Made by a program: the position numbers and the translations under genes. From the NCBI GenBank assembly GCA_964019155.1, contig OZ025244.1, positions 29,552,995 to 29,616,994 on the forward strand: a stretch of DNA of 64,000 bases. The letters run 5' to 3'. The stretch is from Osedax fenrisi. Lineage: Eukaryota > Annelida > Polychaeta > Sabellida > Siboglinidae. Below the pieces are notes generated by a model. The model saw nothing but the letters and a program-made list of their open reading frames with translations. It was not told where the DNA came from and made no database searches. Positions 34,919 to 47,235 of this stretch are shown here, in pieces. Numbering within the stretch: position 1 is the stretch's first letter; each line of letters opens with the position of its first letter.

Positions 34919-36250
34919 CTATGCTGTTTTTGTAAGAGTTCTTAGAGTTTCATAAGCTATTTTGCTGAATCTTCCGTATTTCATATCTTCATCGATTAGT
35001 TTACATTGCGTTTGAATCCAGTTATATTTCGTTCTTATTATTAACTTGCGAATTTCTATGTTAATTTCTCTATATTTATCATTAAGTTCAAGTTTTCCAT
35101 TCTTAGCTGATTTAAGAGTTCTTATTTTATCTAATAGGTCGAGTATGTCGTTTGTCAACCATGGTTGTTTTTTCTTTCGGTATTTTCCAAATATTTTAGT
35201 AGCTGTGCTAGTAAGTGTATCTTCTATCTTCGTATATGCAATTGTAAGATCGCAATATGAAATATATATTTTTCCAAGTTGCATATTCAGTTCGTCTCTG
35301 TATAAATTAAATGTATTCGTGTCCATGAGCTTGCTTAAGTTATATCTTATTCGTTTTGATTGTGGTGTTTGCTTGATTTTAGCTTGAGTTTTATGTTACA
35401 GTGAACCAAATCGTGGTCACTGTTTATGTCTGCACCTGGATAGGTTCTTGTGCTGGACTGTTTGATTTGAAACGTATTGGTGTTAGTATGTAATCAATTT
35501 AATTATGGGTTTTTCCGTCTGGAGAGTGCCGTGTTGTGGTTCTTGAATCTTTTGAACAAGTTGCTGTTTTTCGGCAAATTCCAATAGTCTTTGTCCTCTT
35601 TCATTTTGATGACCTATTCCAAAGCGTCCTGCGCATGCTGGCCATTCGATGTGTGCATCTTTCCCGACTTTTGCGTTGAATAATTACGTCACCCTGTATA
35701 ATTAATAAATCTTTTTTTGGGTGTTTCTTTTATCGTATTATCAATATTTTCATAAAATTGTTCTATTTCCTCATCAGTGTATGCTGTTGTAGGAGAATGT
35801 ATTTGATGGTTATATTCATGGGGCTTGCTTTAATCCGAATCGAAATTATTCTGCTTGATACAAATGTGTAATTTATAACGGAATTTTTTATTTCTTTCTT
35901 TACCATAAATCCAACACCTTCGTAATGTTTTCCTTGTCCAATGTAATACATCTTGTGTCCTTCTTCTGTTGTCAGTTCACCATCGCCTATAAGTATTGTT
36001 TCAGCAAGTCCAATCACGTCCCATTTTATCTGCTCAGTTCCTTCTTCAATTCTTCCAGTTTTCCAAATCTTCTTAATGTTCTAACATTCCAAGTTCAGAT
36101 AGTAGAAGTTTTCTTTGGTAGTTTAATTATTTTAAATGTTTTAATATTGTTATTATTGTGGTTTCCAGTAGTATATTTGACACTCCCATCCTGGTTAGTG
36201 CCGATGATAGCGCGGTCGTTGGTATTCAGGTCCGCGACAGATCCGGCATG
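34919..36250 (-). pseudogene. endonuclease and linker of the second RTE-like LINE
   Basis: Minus strand. Near 36,017-35,763 the endonuclease block reads IGLAETILIGDGELTTEEGH and HYEGVGFMVKKEI (the catalytic Glu is in LAET). Near 35,440 the end motif GADINSDHDLVHC has the catalytic SDH. 35,326-34,919 is the 135-codon linker to the RT, rich in Lys and Leu (PWLTNDILDLLDKIRTLKS), matching the usual W-x-T-x-E/D-I-L-x-L-x-x-x-R segment. Frames break between the blocks, so this is not functional. Confidence 0.7.
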
Positions 36251-36559
36251 ATATTTTGTTTTGTTGTTGTTGTTATAGTTGTTGTTGATTCTATCAATTG
36301 GCTTTTAGACTAGGTGGCGCCTATCTCCTCTCCTAGTACCCTCTTATAATGTAGCCCACTTGCTGAAGTTGTTTACCAGGGTATGGCGCGAGAAGCCAAT
36401 ATAAGAGAGTTGGGGTTCATAAAAGTGGTACGCATATCCTTCCACTCTATTTACAAGAGTGCAGCAAAAGGCAGTAATAGGATTCCACAGATATCCCCCA
36501 TACCCCATACTACTTAAGTATATACCTACAATAATAGATAAAAGTCTTAACAAATTGTA

Positions 36560-36853
36560 AACCAAACCTGTATACTTATTTGTAAGATTCCAAAATGATC
36601 ACATACTACATACTACCGATAAAAACTAAACTGGCTTACCTTTAAAATCAGATATATTTACATAAATCTATATATTATACATACTGAAATACATAATAAT
36701 ATTCCTATATACATCAAATAATCTATTGAATTCTAAAATATAAATAACTTGAGGTCATCAAATAATATATTTTTAGAACACAACCAATCGACTAACTATT
36801 CATCTCACAGGAATAAACTCTACAGGAATATTATTACCGAAAATTACCTAAAC
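36560..36853. other. no gene seen
   Basis: AT-rich sequence between the LINE and the TAC repeat. Confidence 0.4.
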
Positions 36854-37254
<401 letters not shown>

Positions 37255-37760
37255 TATTTACATCCACATATGTGTCTTATCGCTAGCCGGATGATATCAT
37301 GCCTAGCCTGTAAACCCATCCTCGGTCAACCCTACTGACTTCGTATCACAACATTAATTATGTACAAGACAATCATTCAAATTCATAACGCCCATTACCA
37401 CGATCACCGATTCTACATCACTGAAATTATATCATAAAATAGAACTTATTATCAACTCATTATCAATAACAACATTCTACAAATATAATATAAATGGCTC
37501 CCATAACTGCCATATTCGGTTCATATATGACCCACAGCTACAAAACGCCTTCCTAAGTCCCATTCACATCATTAAGTATACAATATATTAAAACGTTTTA
37601 CAAACCGATTACTTCGGGTGAGTATTCTTTAAAACTAAAAAAGTTTAAAATAAGTAATTACATAGGATACTATGATAATAGTATAAATGTTAATTATCTC
37701 GATAATTTGTAATGTTTAAATACGTATCCTTACAATAAATACATCTGATGGGAATAATAG

Positions 37761-37817
<57 letters not shown>

Positions 37818-37897
37818 TTAAAGTATTACAAATTTTTATTAATTAATACTTCAATTATTAATTAAATATATGTTAATAATTAAGAATTATACTATAG

Positions 37898-37939
37898 TAA
37901 TAACAACTATTACAACCCCTGCTACCTCAATTGCAAAAG
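37898..37939 (+). CDS. mini-exon 2, Thr-rich linker
   Basis: 42 nt between acceptor TTATACTATAG and donor AAAAG followed by GTTATT. Phase 1 at both ends, encoding ITTITTPATSIAK plus the shared junction Val codon. Upstream intron sequence (TTAATAATTAAGAATTATAC) is nearly the same as before mini-exons 3, 4 and 6, so exon and flank were copied together. Confidence 0.6.
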
Positions 37940-37983
37940 GTTATTTTTTAATTATATATAAAATATACCTATATGTATACTTG

Positions 37984-38016
<33 letters not shown>

Positions 38017-38082
38017 GATGATGATGATGGTATTAGGTTTATTTGCACTAAAATAGGGTCATATAGACCACTTCGCTCGTAC

Positions 38083-38121
<39 letters not shown>

Positions 38122-38167
38122 ATTATATTAATTAAATGTATGATAATAATAAACAATTATATTATAG

Positions 38168-38212
38168 TAATAAAAACTACCACAACCCCTACTACTACCT
38201 CAATTGCAAAAG
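38168..38212 (+). CDS. mini-exon 3, Thr-rich linker
   Basis: 45 nt between acceptor TTATATTATAG and donor AAAAG followed by GTTATG. Phase 1-1, encoding IKTTTTPTTTSIAK. Closest relative of mini-exon 2, differing by one extra Thr codon and a few substitutions. Flanking intron repeats on both sides are shared. Very high Thr/Pro content suggests an O-glycosylated spacer. Confidence 0.6.
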
Positions 38213-38302
38213 GTTATGTTATAATTAAATATAAAATATACGTATATATATATAAATATATAATATGTAAATATATTATAATAATTAATAATTAAACTAT
38301 AG

Positions 38303-38359
38303 TAATATCCCGGGTAATAACAAGTAACCCAACCTCTAATACAACTACAATTTCAAAGG
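38303..38359 (+). CDS. mini-exon 4, Thr/Ser/Asn-rich linker
   Basis: 57 nt between acceptor AAACTATAG and donor AAAGG followed by GTTATT. Phase 1-1, encoding ISRVITSNPTSNTTTISK. It holds an 11-12 nt insertion relative to mini-exon 3 that restores a multiple of three and keeps the frame open, which argues for selection on reading frame. SNTTT includes an N-glycosylation sequon. Confidence 0.55.
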
Positions 38360-38510
38360 GTTATTTTTTTAATTATATATATATAAAATATTCGTATAAT
38401 TATATTTATATACATGTATATACATTTATATAATGTAATTAAATGTATGATAATAATTTATATTTATATAATGTAATTAAATGTATGCTAATAATTAATA
38501 ATTATACTAT

Positions 38511-38551
38511 AACAACTACAACAATCCTTGCTACTACCTCAATTACAAAAG
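38511..38551 (+). pseudogene. degenerate mini-exon 5
   Basis: Clear homology to the other mini-exons (ACAACTACAACAATCCTTGC then TACTACCTCAATTACAAAAG and GTTATT), but the ACTATAG-T acceptor has lost five bases (ACTATAACAAC), so no splice acceptor remains at the expected place. Probably an inactivated copy. Confidence 0.5.
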
Positions 38552-38647
38552 GTTATTTATATATATATATATATATAAAAAAAACGTATATATATATATA
38601 ATAATAAATTTTAATTAATAAATATATTATTAACAATTATACTATAG

Positions 38648-38692
38648 TTATAACTACTACCAAGACCCCTACTACAATTACAATTTCAAAAA
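38648..38692 (+). CDS. mini-exon 6, Thr-rich linker
   Basis: 45 nt between acceptor TTATACTATAG and donor CAAAAA followed by GTTATT. Phase 1-1, encoding ITTTKTPTTITISK. The last exon base is A rather than the G found in the other copies, so the junction codon would change from Val to Ile. It is part of the same tandem exon-intron duplication. Confidence 0.55.
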
Positions 38693-39118
38693 GTTATTTT
38701 TAATTATATATAAAATACACGTATATGTATATATAACCCGGTATATATATAATAGTTATAACTATTCAATAACTAAATATAAATACATATACATACTAGA
38801 ATAAAATGAACTGATTATTTTATAATAATTTAATTATTTATAATGATATTTTTTGAATTTGTAACGTCAAATATTGATTATATTATATTTTTTATTTAAA
38901 TTTTATTTATGATATATATATATACTGAATATTATATTTGAGATTATTCTAGATACAACAATAAATTGTATGCAATCCCTTATAATTCCACGATCATAAA
39001 TATTTGAACTTATTTATTTAATTAATATTATATATGTATATATATATTAAAATTATTACTAAATTTCATATATTATTAATGATTAAATATATGATAATGA
39101 TTACTAATATTACTAAAG

Positions 39119-39151
39119 TGAAAACAACAGCCCATAATAACATAATAAAAG
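39119..39151 (+). CDS. mini-exon 7, shorter linker
   Basis: 33 nt between acceptor ATTACTAAAG and donor AAAAG followed by GTTCAC. Phase 1-1, encoding KTTAHNNIIK. It is more diverged than copies 2-6 and has a weaker donor, but the preceding intron (ATGATAATGATTACTAATAT) is recognisably of the same family. Its 3' end and donor also form one arm of a hairpin with 39,290-39,327. Confidence 0.4.
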
Positions 39152-39227
39152 GTTCACTCATACACATATATATACATATATATAATATAATTTACAATTT
39201 ATATACATATATAGTTTACAATTTATA

Positions 39228-39296
<69 letters not shown>

Positions 39297-39327
39297 ATGT
39301 GTATGAGTGAACCTTTTATTATGTTAT
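39139..39327. repeat. hairpin around a (TA)n tract
   Basis: The sequence ATAACATAATAAAAGGTTCA, continuing CTCATACACATATATATAC (39,139-39,177), recurs inverted as ATGTGTATGAGTGAACCTTT then TATTATGTTAT (about 39,294-39,327). The centre is a (TA)n tract of about 55 bp and AT-rich spacer. The left arm contains the end of mini-exon 7 and its donor. Confidence 0.8.
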
Positions 39328-39691
39328 AATGTTATAAATAAACAGAAGACGAAATGTATTAAATGTTATCAGATTTGTAATTAATATATTGACAAACAAT
39401 CTAATTATTTAGAATAATATACAATATATAAATATGACATCTTCAAATGTTGTATTTAGAAAATATATCTAATATCATATATAATTTTTTGTTCGTGTAA
39501 GTAATATGCAATATACTCCATAATCCAACTAACATAGTACAATGCATTCTATGCATATTTTATTTAGGTATCATTATTTTAATATTTTGTTTTGTATATA
39601 GATGAAAATGATATAGGCAATGAGTCAGGAAGAATAATATATAATGGTTATATATTTGTTATATATTTAATTTATATATATAAACTATAGT

Positions 39692-39697
<6 letters not shown>

Positions 39698-39744
<47 letters not shown>
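39698..39744. repeat. (TA)n microsatellite
   Basis: About 47 bp of TA, flanked by TATAGTTTATAA and its complement TTATAAACT. No gene in 39,330-39,900. Confidence 0.85.
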
Positions 39745-39749
<5 letters not shown>

Positions 39750-39900
39750 ACTCTATCAAATATTCACACATATTTGTATTTTAATTACACTTGATAGTTA
39801 ATTCAATACTTTATTTTATATTATTTTAAGAATATTGAATAAAAAAGATATTAGATTGCAACACTAATATACATATATATTATTATACATACGTATATAT

Positions 39901-40202
39901 AACTTCCCGTGTGGCTCAGTGGCTAAGGCGTCAGACACACAAGCAGTAGGACACGGTTTCGAGCCTCCTCCATTAATTAATTTTATAAAATGGGTCTTAA
40001 AATATTATTTAGAAGTGATCTTATATAATTGTGTATAAATAAATTATCAGCTATCGTTAAAACCATGGATGCCTTAACATGAGAGCGGCTTCTAAGGGAC
40101 ATTAGAGCCATATATGGCTATATATGGCTATATATATATGGTTATAAGTGAAAACTTCATTTAAGTTCTTGCATGGGATGAAAGGAATCACCAAATAACA
40201 AT

Positions 40203-40206
<4 letters not shown>
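39901..40206 (+). mobile_element. tRNA-derived SINE, family A
   Basis: Full-length copy of about 300 bp. The head GTGTGGCTCAGTGGCTAAGG (A-box) and GGTTTCGAGCCTC (B-box, near 39,954) are tRNA-like. The body has GGTCTTAAAATATTATTTAG and GGATGCCTTAACATGAGAGC, and the tail GGATGAAAGGAATCACC then (CAATAA)-type sequence into (TA)n. Other copies: 62,152-62,440 (+), 56,160-56,460 (minus) and fragments at 27.3, 28.6 and 60.9 kb. Confidence 0.85.
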
Positions 40207-40243
<37 letters not shown>

Positions 40244-40249
40244 CTTCAA

Positions 40250-41820
40250 AATCTAAGGATATATTTAATTTAATATAATTAATCAATGTGTTAATTAATA
40301 TTAACCTAATATTATTTAATATAATTATATATACATGTATATATTATATATATATTATTAATTTTATTTGATCGTTATTTATGATAACAAATAACGATTG
40401 CATCGTTATCTATCGTGTAAAATAATATAAACAATAATATAACATAATAACAAAATATATAAATACAATAATAAATAATACAATTATAAATTTAAAATAG
40501 CAACAATAATTTATTATAAATTAATAATAATATATTAGATTTAAAATATATTATCAATTAATTCTTAATGAAAAATTCAACGTATTCCAAAGTCATGTTG
40601 AAGCTACACTTAATAAACTTTTAAAATATATTGACTTTCTTTTTGTAGTAGCCTAGTAGGACGAGATTTGCATATCTATCTCTCTACTATATCTCTATAC
40701 TATATCTATCTCTCTACTATATACTATAACATGAATAACTGTATTCTAATAGATCGGAACATAGGTCTTTAAATAATTAAAATTAGATTAACACAGCTAA
40801 ATATGGATCTCTGTGAAATATTTAACCATTTAGAATAAATGTAATGATGATCTACAATTGTATACGATATAATACTCTTAAATACACTCTATGCAACTAG
40901 TTGGTAGAAATAATAATAAGGGTAGAGATAAATGATAATTAATATGTGACTTACTATTGATTCTATTATATTTTAAATATTCTAAAAGCTAAGAATTATC
41001 TATATGATCTTATTTTAAATAATTGATAATTATTTTATTTACACACATTGGATATATAATTAGAGGAATTTAAGTTATTATCTAAAATAAAACTAATATT
41101 TTATATTAATTGAATTGAACTTTTTGATAGAATCAATGATAACAGAAGGATAAACTAATTTTATTTTAATATTTTAAATTTTTATTCATTATTCGAAATT
41201 AAACTATTTCGTAAAAACAAATTTGTATCCATATTAATGTAATCAACTAGATTAGAATCATTAAGAATTGTCTATACTTGGAAGTTACATATACAATTAA
41301 TATCACCAATAAAATTTGATATTTAGGAAATTATATATAGAAATCTATAGAAAATTAAAAATAAAATTTATAAGTGATATATATAAATATACGAAAAGTA
41401 GAAGTGGTCTTAACACAGAATCTAGATGTACTCCATGATACATTATTCAAGTGTTCGGTCCATTATTTTACTCACAAAATTTAATTGAGATATTGGTATA
41501 TAAATAGATAAACACTCACTATATAATATTGGTTTATTTAGAATAGCTTTTATTATAGAATTTTAGAGATGAAGTTAAAATACCAAAATGGAAATAAATA
41601 ATGATAATATTTAAAATAAAAGGAGTTAGTATAAAATAAAGCTTGTGAATAATATATAAAAGTAATGGACCAATACGTTTGAATATATAGATTCAACATA
41701 CATATATAATAGTACTGAGAAATAATTTAAAGCGAGTCCAAATATACACAACATCATATGTAAACATCACAGAAAAGATAATTAGTTTGCGAAGAAAAGA
41801 TATGTCAATAGTATCTACAA
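40250..41820. other. AT-rich, no gene seen
   Basis: Low-complexity AT sequence with a small imperfect repeat of ATCTATCTCTCTACTATAT near 40,675-40,730. No supported gene or element. Confidence 0.5.
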
Positions 41821-41832
41821 TTTTAAAAATAA

Positions 41833-42179
41833 GGGTACAGCGAGTGCCTTTTTAGGGTGTAAGTAGTGTCCCCATAGCCGTACCCTAATCAGGGTACTGA
41901 TTAATACGATCAGTACCCTAAAAATGATCAAACTGTACCCTAAAGAATGTTAGCTGGTTGTACCCTAATTATATGATACAGTGTACCCTAATGCAACTGT
42001 ATGATATTTACCATAATTGAATTGCATAATATGTAAATATAATGATCATGTACCCTAATATTTAACATAGCTGTATACAGCTAATATTAGGGTATACCCT
42101 ACTAAATATATATCGTGTACCCTATAGGATATTTAATTGCACTATAGTGCATTTAACAGGCATATATCCTACTATTTAA

Positions 42180-42220
<41 letters not shown>

Positions 42221-42350
42221 TATATACATATATGTACCTTAAAATATATATATATATATTGTACCCTAGTGAGTTAAAACGTCGTGAACCCTATTTATGG
42301 TACATGGTAAATTGTTGTGATATATTAATGATCTGTACCCTATAAATTGA
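41833..42350. repeat. cluster of TGTACCCTAAT motifs (probable MITE)
   Basis: The word GTACCCTA or its complement occurs about a dozen times in 520 bp (near 41,834, 41,880, 41,893, 41,920, 41,935, 41,957, 41,985, 42,050, 42,095, 42,118, 42,262, 42,335), in both orientations and at uneven spacing, in otherwise very AT-rich DNA. The pattern resembles the subterminal motif arrays of the MITEs at 27.6 and 48.8 kb. I could not define terminal repeats, so the class is open. Confidence 0.55.
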
Positions 42351-42359
42351 ATTCACTGT

Positions 42360-42985
42360 AACATAATTTTTAACAATGTATTTCCGTGAAACAAATCTTA
42401 ATGCTGAATAATTTTAAATATAGGTTGCAATACAATTTTTAAATAATTCTAATAGCGAATTTTCACAGTTTTGTTACATAATAATTAGAATGTTACAAAA
42501 TAAGTATAATTTTACATTGCAAATAGATATATTTATTTATTTGTAAAATATAGCTGTATATTATAATAAAATTGGTTCTAATTATAAAATAATGATATAT
42601 TCTTAAAACAAACACTATATATTAAATATTTATAATATTCAAATATGTACATAACTTTTCATTTATAATAGTAATATATTTTTCAAATTAACATGTTAAA
42701 TTCATTAAAGTGACATATCTTTTCTTATTATTAGCATAGATGAATAAAATACAATTATTTGTTATACTCTCAATATTAAAAATAATATATATTATATATA
42801 TAAAACTTTATCGTGAAAATAAATTTTAAAATCAGTACATAATATTAAATTAGCTAAGAGTATGACATATAAACGACTGTGTTTTGATTAAGTAATCTAT
42901 AAAATAATAAATATTTGTAGTATTATTTGCAAATAACTAAAAATATTAAAATAACAATTTATTTAGCTATAAGAATAAATTATAT

Positions 42986-43026
<41 letters not shown>

Positions 43027-44090
43027 CTCTAACCAATTTATTTAATTTAATTTAATTTAATTTATTAAATCTAAAATAGTGTTTAGCGTGTTTTTTATTT
43101 TTTGTATTGTGTTAGCTACGTCCAATTATTTTAATAAAAGGTTAACATTTAAAATTCTATATACTTATTTAAATATATATATACATATTTATACATATTA
43201 AAATAAATTAAATATATATATATATATAATATAATTATAATTATATATTTACTCTATTTAAATAGTATTATTAATTATGAAAATAAAAATGGTATTAATG
43301 TATATTCTAATAGTTGAATAATGTAAAAGATATATTAAATATAAAATATTATAATTATTTAGAATAATATTTATTTTTCATAAATAATAATACAAATATG
43401 TAACACTCCTTATCTAAACAATGTGATTAATATTCAGGCATCCTGCTGTTAGAAGTTTTATCGCATTCACTGAAATATATTTAGGTTTTCAGCAATTCTC
43501 ATACAACAATTTTATCAAATCTCTATTCAATTATATGCAAATAAATTAGCTTTTACTCACTACATAGTTATGTATAGTATTTACAACCAATATATCTTAG
43601 ATATTTTTCATATATTTATAATAAACACATAGATTTCATCACATAACTACTAATTTAAAGCATATATTTTACATTTTAAAGTATATAGTTTAATATTATG
43701 TTACCGTATAGTTCTAGAATAACACATAGTTCCGAGAATTGACCCTATATAGATGGGTATTTGGTCTTTGTATACAACATCGTATTACAAGATTTTGCGT
43801 GTGTTATATCTTTCCTCAGAATAATATTTTTATAAAATCTAATAATATAATATAATATAATATAGGAGAAATTACCATTATTGTAACGCTCTGTTTGACC
43901 GAACTAAATTATTTTAATTTTTTATTATAAGTTTATCAAAACAACATATTTATATTTACAAAAGTACATAAATAACATAATTTATATTTTATTTATAAAT
44001 TCTACAAATATGTTCTATTATCGAGCTAGATGGGGAGAAAATACCCAGGATCAACGTTGAATGCGCCACTAATCGGTATACTCCAGGACG
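42360..44090. other. AT-rich, no gene seen
   Basis: Includes a (TA)n tract at 42,995-43,024 and a (TTTAA)n run near 43,040. No coding signal. Confidence 0.5.
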
Positions 44091-44149
44091 ATAGAGATAA
44101 TAGGCTATCTGACATCGAATCATATTAAATAAATTAAAACTAGTCTCAA

Positions 44150-45320
44150 ATATAAAGATGATTGGCAAGTGGAACGTAAGAAACTAAGAATAAGTGGTAA
44201 ACTGAATTAATTACCCCACACGTATATGTGAAATAGGCAAATAGGCAACGTCCTATAGGCAAATAACTGTGGGATATAATATGATTAGGGAAAACAATAT
44301 TAGAAGAAATTGTCCATGTTACAAAAAAATAAAAACTACTACTACGGGCTATCTCATCCAGACCAATTTCAGTAAGTCTAGTATACATAATTGTGTGATC
44401 GAGCGTATCAAACGCTGCAAATAGATCTAATAGAAGTAGTTGAATATATTTATTAACATCTAGAGATCTAAGTATATTATAAATTACGTGTATTACAGTA
44501 GTTTCGGTACTATGGTTAACGCGGTAAGCACTTTATAGTCGTCAATTAGTTTATTCGTAAGGAGATAATTATTTAGTTGGTTGGAGACAATTTTTTCAAG
44601 AATCTTAGCTATGGTAGGTAATTGTGATATAGGTCTAGAGTTATTAAGTAAATTGTGATTAGATTTATTTTTTTTAAATATTGGTGAGATAATTGCATGT
44701 TTAAGTTCGGGAGGTACTATGCCTGTAGATATTGATCGATTTATGATTAATGTAATTGGAATGGTTAACATACGTGACATTTTTTTCAATAGAAGTAGCG
44801 GTATTGGGTCGTGTGAAGAAGAAGATTTTGAATGGTTAATTAATTCAAAAATTTGTTCGTGATTAGTTGGAATAAAATACGATAAACTTATGTTTGAGAG
44901 TTGTGGAATTACATTGAAATGTGGGTTATAAGTAAAGTTATAAGTTAATAGTAGTTTTTTTAATTTTTCAGTGAAGAAATTAGCAAAATCAGAACATAAT
45001 AATTCTAAAGGGGTATCTGGAAATATAGATTTTTTAGTTTTTCCTAACAGTGAATTTGTAATACAATATAACTTTCTTATATTATTACTGTTATTAAGTA
45101 TTTCATTTAAATAGAATTTTTTCTTTGCACATTCAATTGAATATTTGATATATTTTTTGGATTCAATGAGAGCAGTTAGAGAGCTATTAGAAGGAAACTT
45201 TGAGAAATAGCGTTCGTTTGTTCTCATAGCCCTTTTTGCCAAAATAGTATCGTTATTATACCATTTGTTTTTAGAACTTTTAATAATCTTTAATTTGGTT
45301 GGTGCAAATTTATTTAACAT
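44150..45320 (-). pseudogene. reverse transcriptase, N-terminal half, of the L2-type LINE
   Basis: 45,320-44,493 is a 275-codon frame: linker (KSSKNKWYNNDTILAKRAMR), then HSKSSSSHDPIPLLLLKKM (RT entry block), GIVPPELKHAIISPIFKKN and RPISQLPTIAKILEKIVSNQ (block 1/2). A frameshift near 44,520 moves to a frame reading AYRVNHSTETTVIHVIYNIL, LLLDLFAAFDTLDHTIMYTR (block 3 with catalytic Asp). It fades out near 44,150 in what would be block 4. The FADD block is not present. Confidence 0.75.
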
Positions 45321-45349
45321 ATCTATTAGATACTTATTTAATTCCTTAA

Positions 45350-46580
45350 TTGTAGTCTCATTAGATATTAATGAAGATAAATTAGAAGTGAATAAAGAAA
45401 TTGGTATCTTTGAAATGTTTCTGTAGTTGATTCTATTGATTTGATATGTTTCTATTGGGGTATTAATTATAAATGTAATGGCATATATGCTTATAATGAT
45501 CAGTAATTAAAAAGTTAGTATTTATTATATTAATCATAAGTTGAGAGTTATTTATTGTAAAAACTAGGTCAAGTATGTTGCCAGATGTATGAGTTGGAAT
45601 AGTTATATGTTGATATAATGAGTGTGATTTAGATAATGAAATAAGTTGTTTCGAAGGAGTTTTGTTTTTATTAACTTGGAAATTAAAATCACCGAGAATG
45701 ATTGTATTACTTAATTTAATCGAAGTGAGAAGATAATTAAAATCATCTAGAAAAGTTATATAGTTATTCGATGGGGGTCGATATATGATTATAAACTTTA
45801 TAGTGTTATTTAAAGCTGTACGTAATGAAATTATAGAGCATTCGCAACTAGAGATAGGATATTTTGTATAACTTAGAAGTTTAATTGATTTACTATATAG
45901 AATGCCAACTCCGCCTCCAATTTTAGATCCCTAACGAGGTGTATGTTGAAAGCAATATGAGTTATTGATAAGCTCAGCTATCACTGAAGATGAATCATCA
46001 TTAAGCCAGGTTTCCGTAAGTATAACAATATCATGATTAAATTCATTATTAAAATCATTGATAAAATTAATGTTAGCTCTGAATGAGCGAGCATTAATAA
46101 GAGAACATGTTAGTAAGTTTTCAGGGTTTAGTCATTCCGTATCAGTTGTATGGTGGGTATTTGATTAGTTAAGTCATCTTTAGAACTTTTTGATTTTAGA
46201 TTAGATATGAATGCGTCATAACTTGTGGACCATTTTAGTAAATCGACATCAGATATTGATAGAAGCTGATTTGACCAATCAACTTTATCAAAATTAGTTA
46301 AAACTGAGCGTAATTCATATTTATTATTAAATCTATTAAGTACACATTTATAATCATCAAGATGAATATAGTCAGATTTTAGTGCATGATATAGAATTCT
46401 TCCATGACGTAATGTATCATTATCAAGAGAACTTCTAATAAATAGACTAGCATAATAAGAGTTAGATAACAATTGTCTGGCAGATAAAAATTGTGATTTA
46501 GAAAATTTTGAAATTACAAATAATTCAATATTATTATAGTTATATTTAACTTTCGTGATAGAATTTGTGTTTAGATTCAT
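45350..46580 (-). pseudogene. endonuclease region of the L2-type LINE
   Basis: 46,580-46,128 is a 150-codon frame (MNLNTNSITKVKYNYNNIEL...) between ORF1 and the endonuclease; I do not recognise a domain in it. From about 46,115 another frame carries the endonuclease: LINARSFRANINFINDF, DIVILTETWLNDDSSS (catalytic Glu), GGGVGILYSKSIKLL, IIYRPPSNNY, ILGDFNFQVNK (catalytic D-x-N). Near 45,500 LITDHYKHICH corresponds to the SDH block. Several stops and shifts, so not functional. Confidence 0.7.
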
Positions 46581-46686
46581 TTTATTGAATATACCAATAA
46601 TAATATTATTTGTAGATTTGAGTTAACGAATGTTTTCAATTACAATACTATGGATGTCTTGAGTAATTGGTAATTGTTAGACTCTA

Positions 46687-47106
46687 TTAGTAATTGTTAG
46701 ATTTAATTATATTTTTATTTGATTCAATGAGTTTTTCAGCATAAGTAGGTATTTTAGATTCAGTTAGTAATGTCTTAATTTGATTAATACTATTAGAAAT
46801 AGATAGTAGAGAAGGTTCGGTATGATCAGTATTGGTGAATATATTAACGTATGAAGGCGGAGAATTATTATTGTTATTATTAGTACTATTAGTATGAAAT
46901 GAGTTAATACAAGTAGTACACGTAAATGAAAAATTGATACTCGAGAATATCTGAATTACAGCTTTAGATGGAGTATTACCATTAATCCATTTTTATGGTA
47001 GGCACTTAGCATTATAAAGGTATGTATTGTGGATAATACATTTACATAAATTACACGTTAGTGTATAATCATCATTATAAATTGAGCATTGAGTACAAGT
47101 AGACAT
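46687..47106 (-). pseudogene. LINE ORF1 with PHD-like zinc finger
   Basis: 140 codons from ATG at 47,106 (minus) to TAA at 46,687, with a single internal stop at codon 37. The Cys/His pattern is C-x2-C (STCTQCS), C-x2-C (TCNLCKC), His (IIHNTY), Cys (AKCLP) and C-x2-C (FTCTTCI), that is C4-H-C3 as in PHD fingers. PHD-type ORF1 proteins are known in CR1/L2 LINEs. The C-terminal half (SISNSINQIKTLLTESKIP) looks helical. One point mutation is all that visibly disables it. Confidence 0.65.
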
Positions 47107-47163
47107 TATATGTGTTCTTAGCATTATTATTATTAATGTAGATAAATATGAATGTAAGGACTA

Positions 47164-47165
<2 letters not shown>

Positions 47166-47204
<39 letters not shown>

Positions 47205-47235
47205 TATATATATATATTAATATATATATATACAT
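47166..47235. repeat. (TA)n microsatellite
   Basis: Interrupted TA tract beside the 5' end of the L2-type LINE. Between here and 47,660 no gene is seen. Confidence 0.8.

Larger units (their letters stand above)
33185..36330 (-). mobile_element. second RTE-like LINE, near full length
   Basis: About 3.1 kb on the minus strand, with endonuclease, reverse transcriptase and the C-terminal GRPKRKYIDDVKEW tail in order. It is better preserved than the copy at 5-8 kb and belongs to a different family: its RT reads GVRQGCLLSPVLFNVFLEEI where the other has LNIYAERIMR. The 5' boundary is unclear; a less AT-rich stretch to about 36,540 may be its 5' UTR. It sits between the first and second mini-exons of the Ig gene, antisense to it. 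Confidence 0.75.
44100..47106 (-). mobile_element. L2/CR1-type LINE with PHD-like ORF1, 3' end missing
   Basis: Read on the minus strand from 47,106: ORF1 (zinc finger, 140 codons), an ORF2 with endonuclease, and the first half of the reverse transcriptase. The element stops near 44,100, before the catalytic FADD, the thumb and the 3' UTR. Loss of the 3' half is the opposite of normal LINE truncation, so a deletion or later rearrangement removed it. Domain order and PHD-like ORF1 fit the CR1/L2 group. Confidence 0.75.

Noticed and set aside
39901..39975. tRNA-like sequence with A and B boxes (also at 30,440, 60,871 and 62,155)
   Set aside because: Acceptor stems do not pair and each is followed by a repeated SINE body and tail, so these are SINE heads and not tRNA genes.
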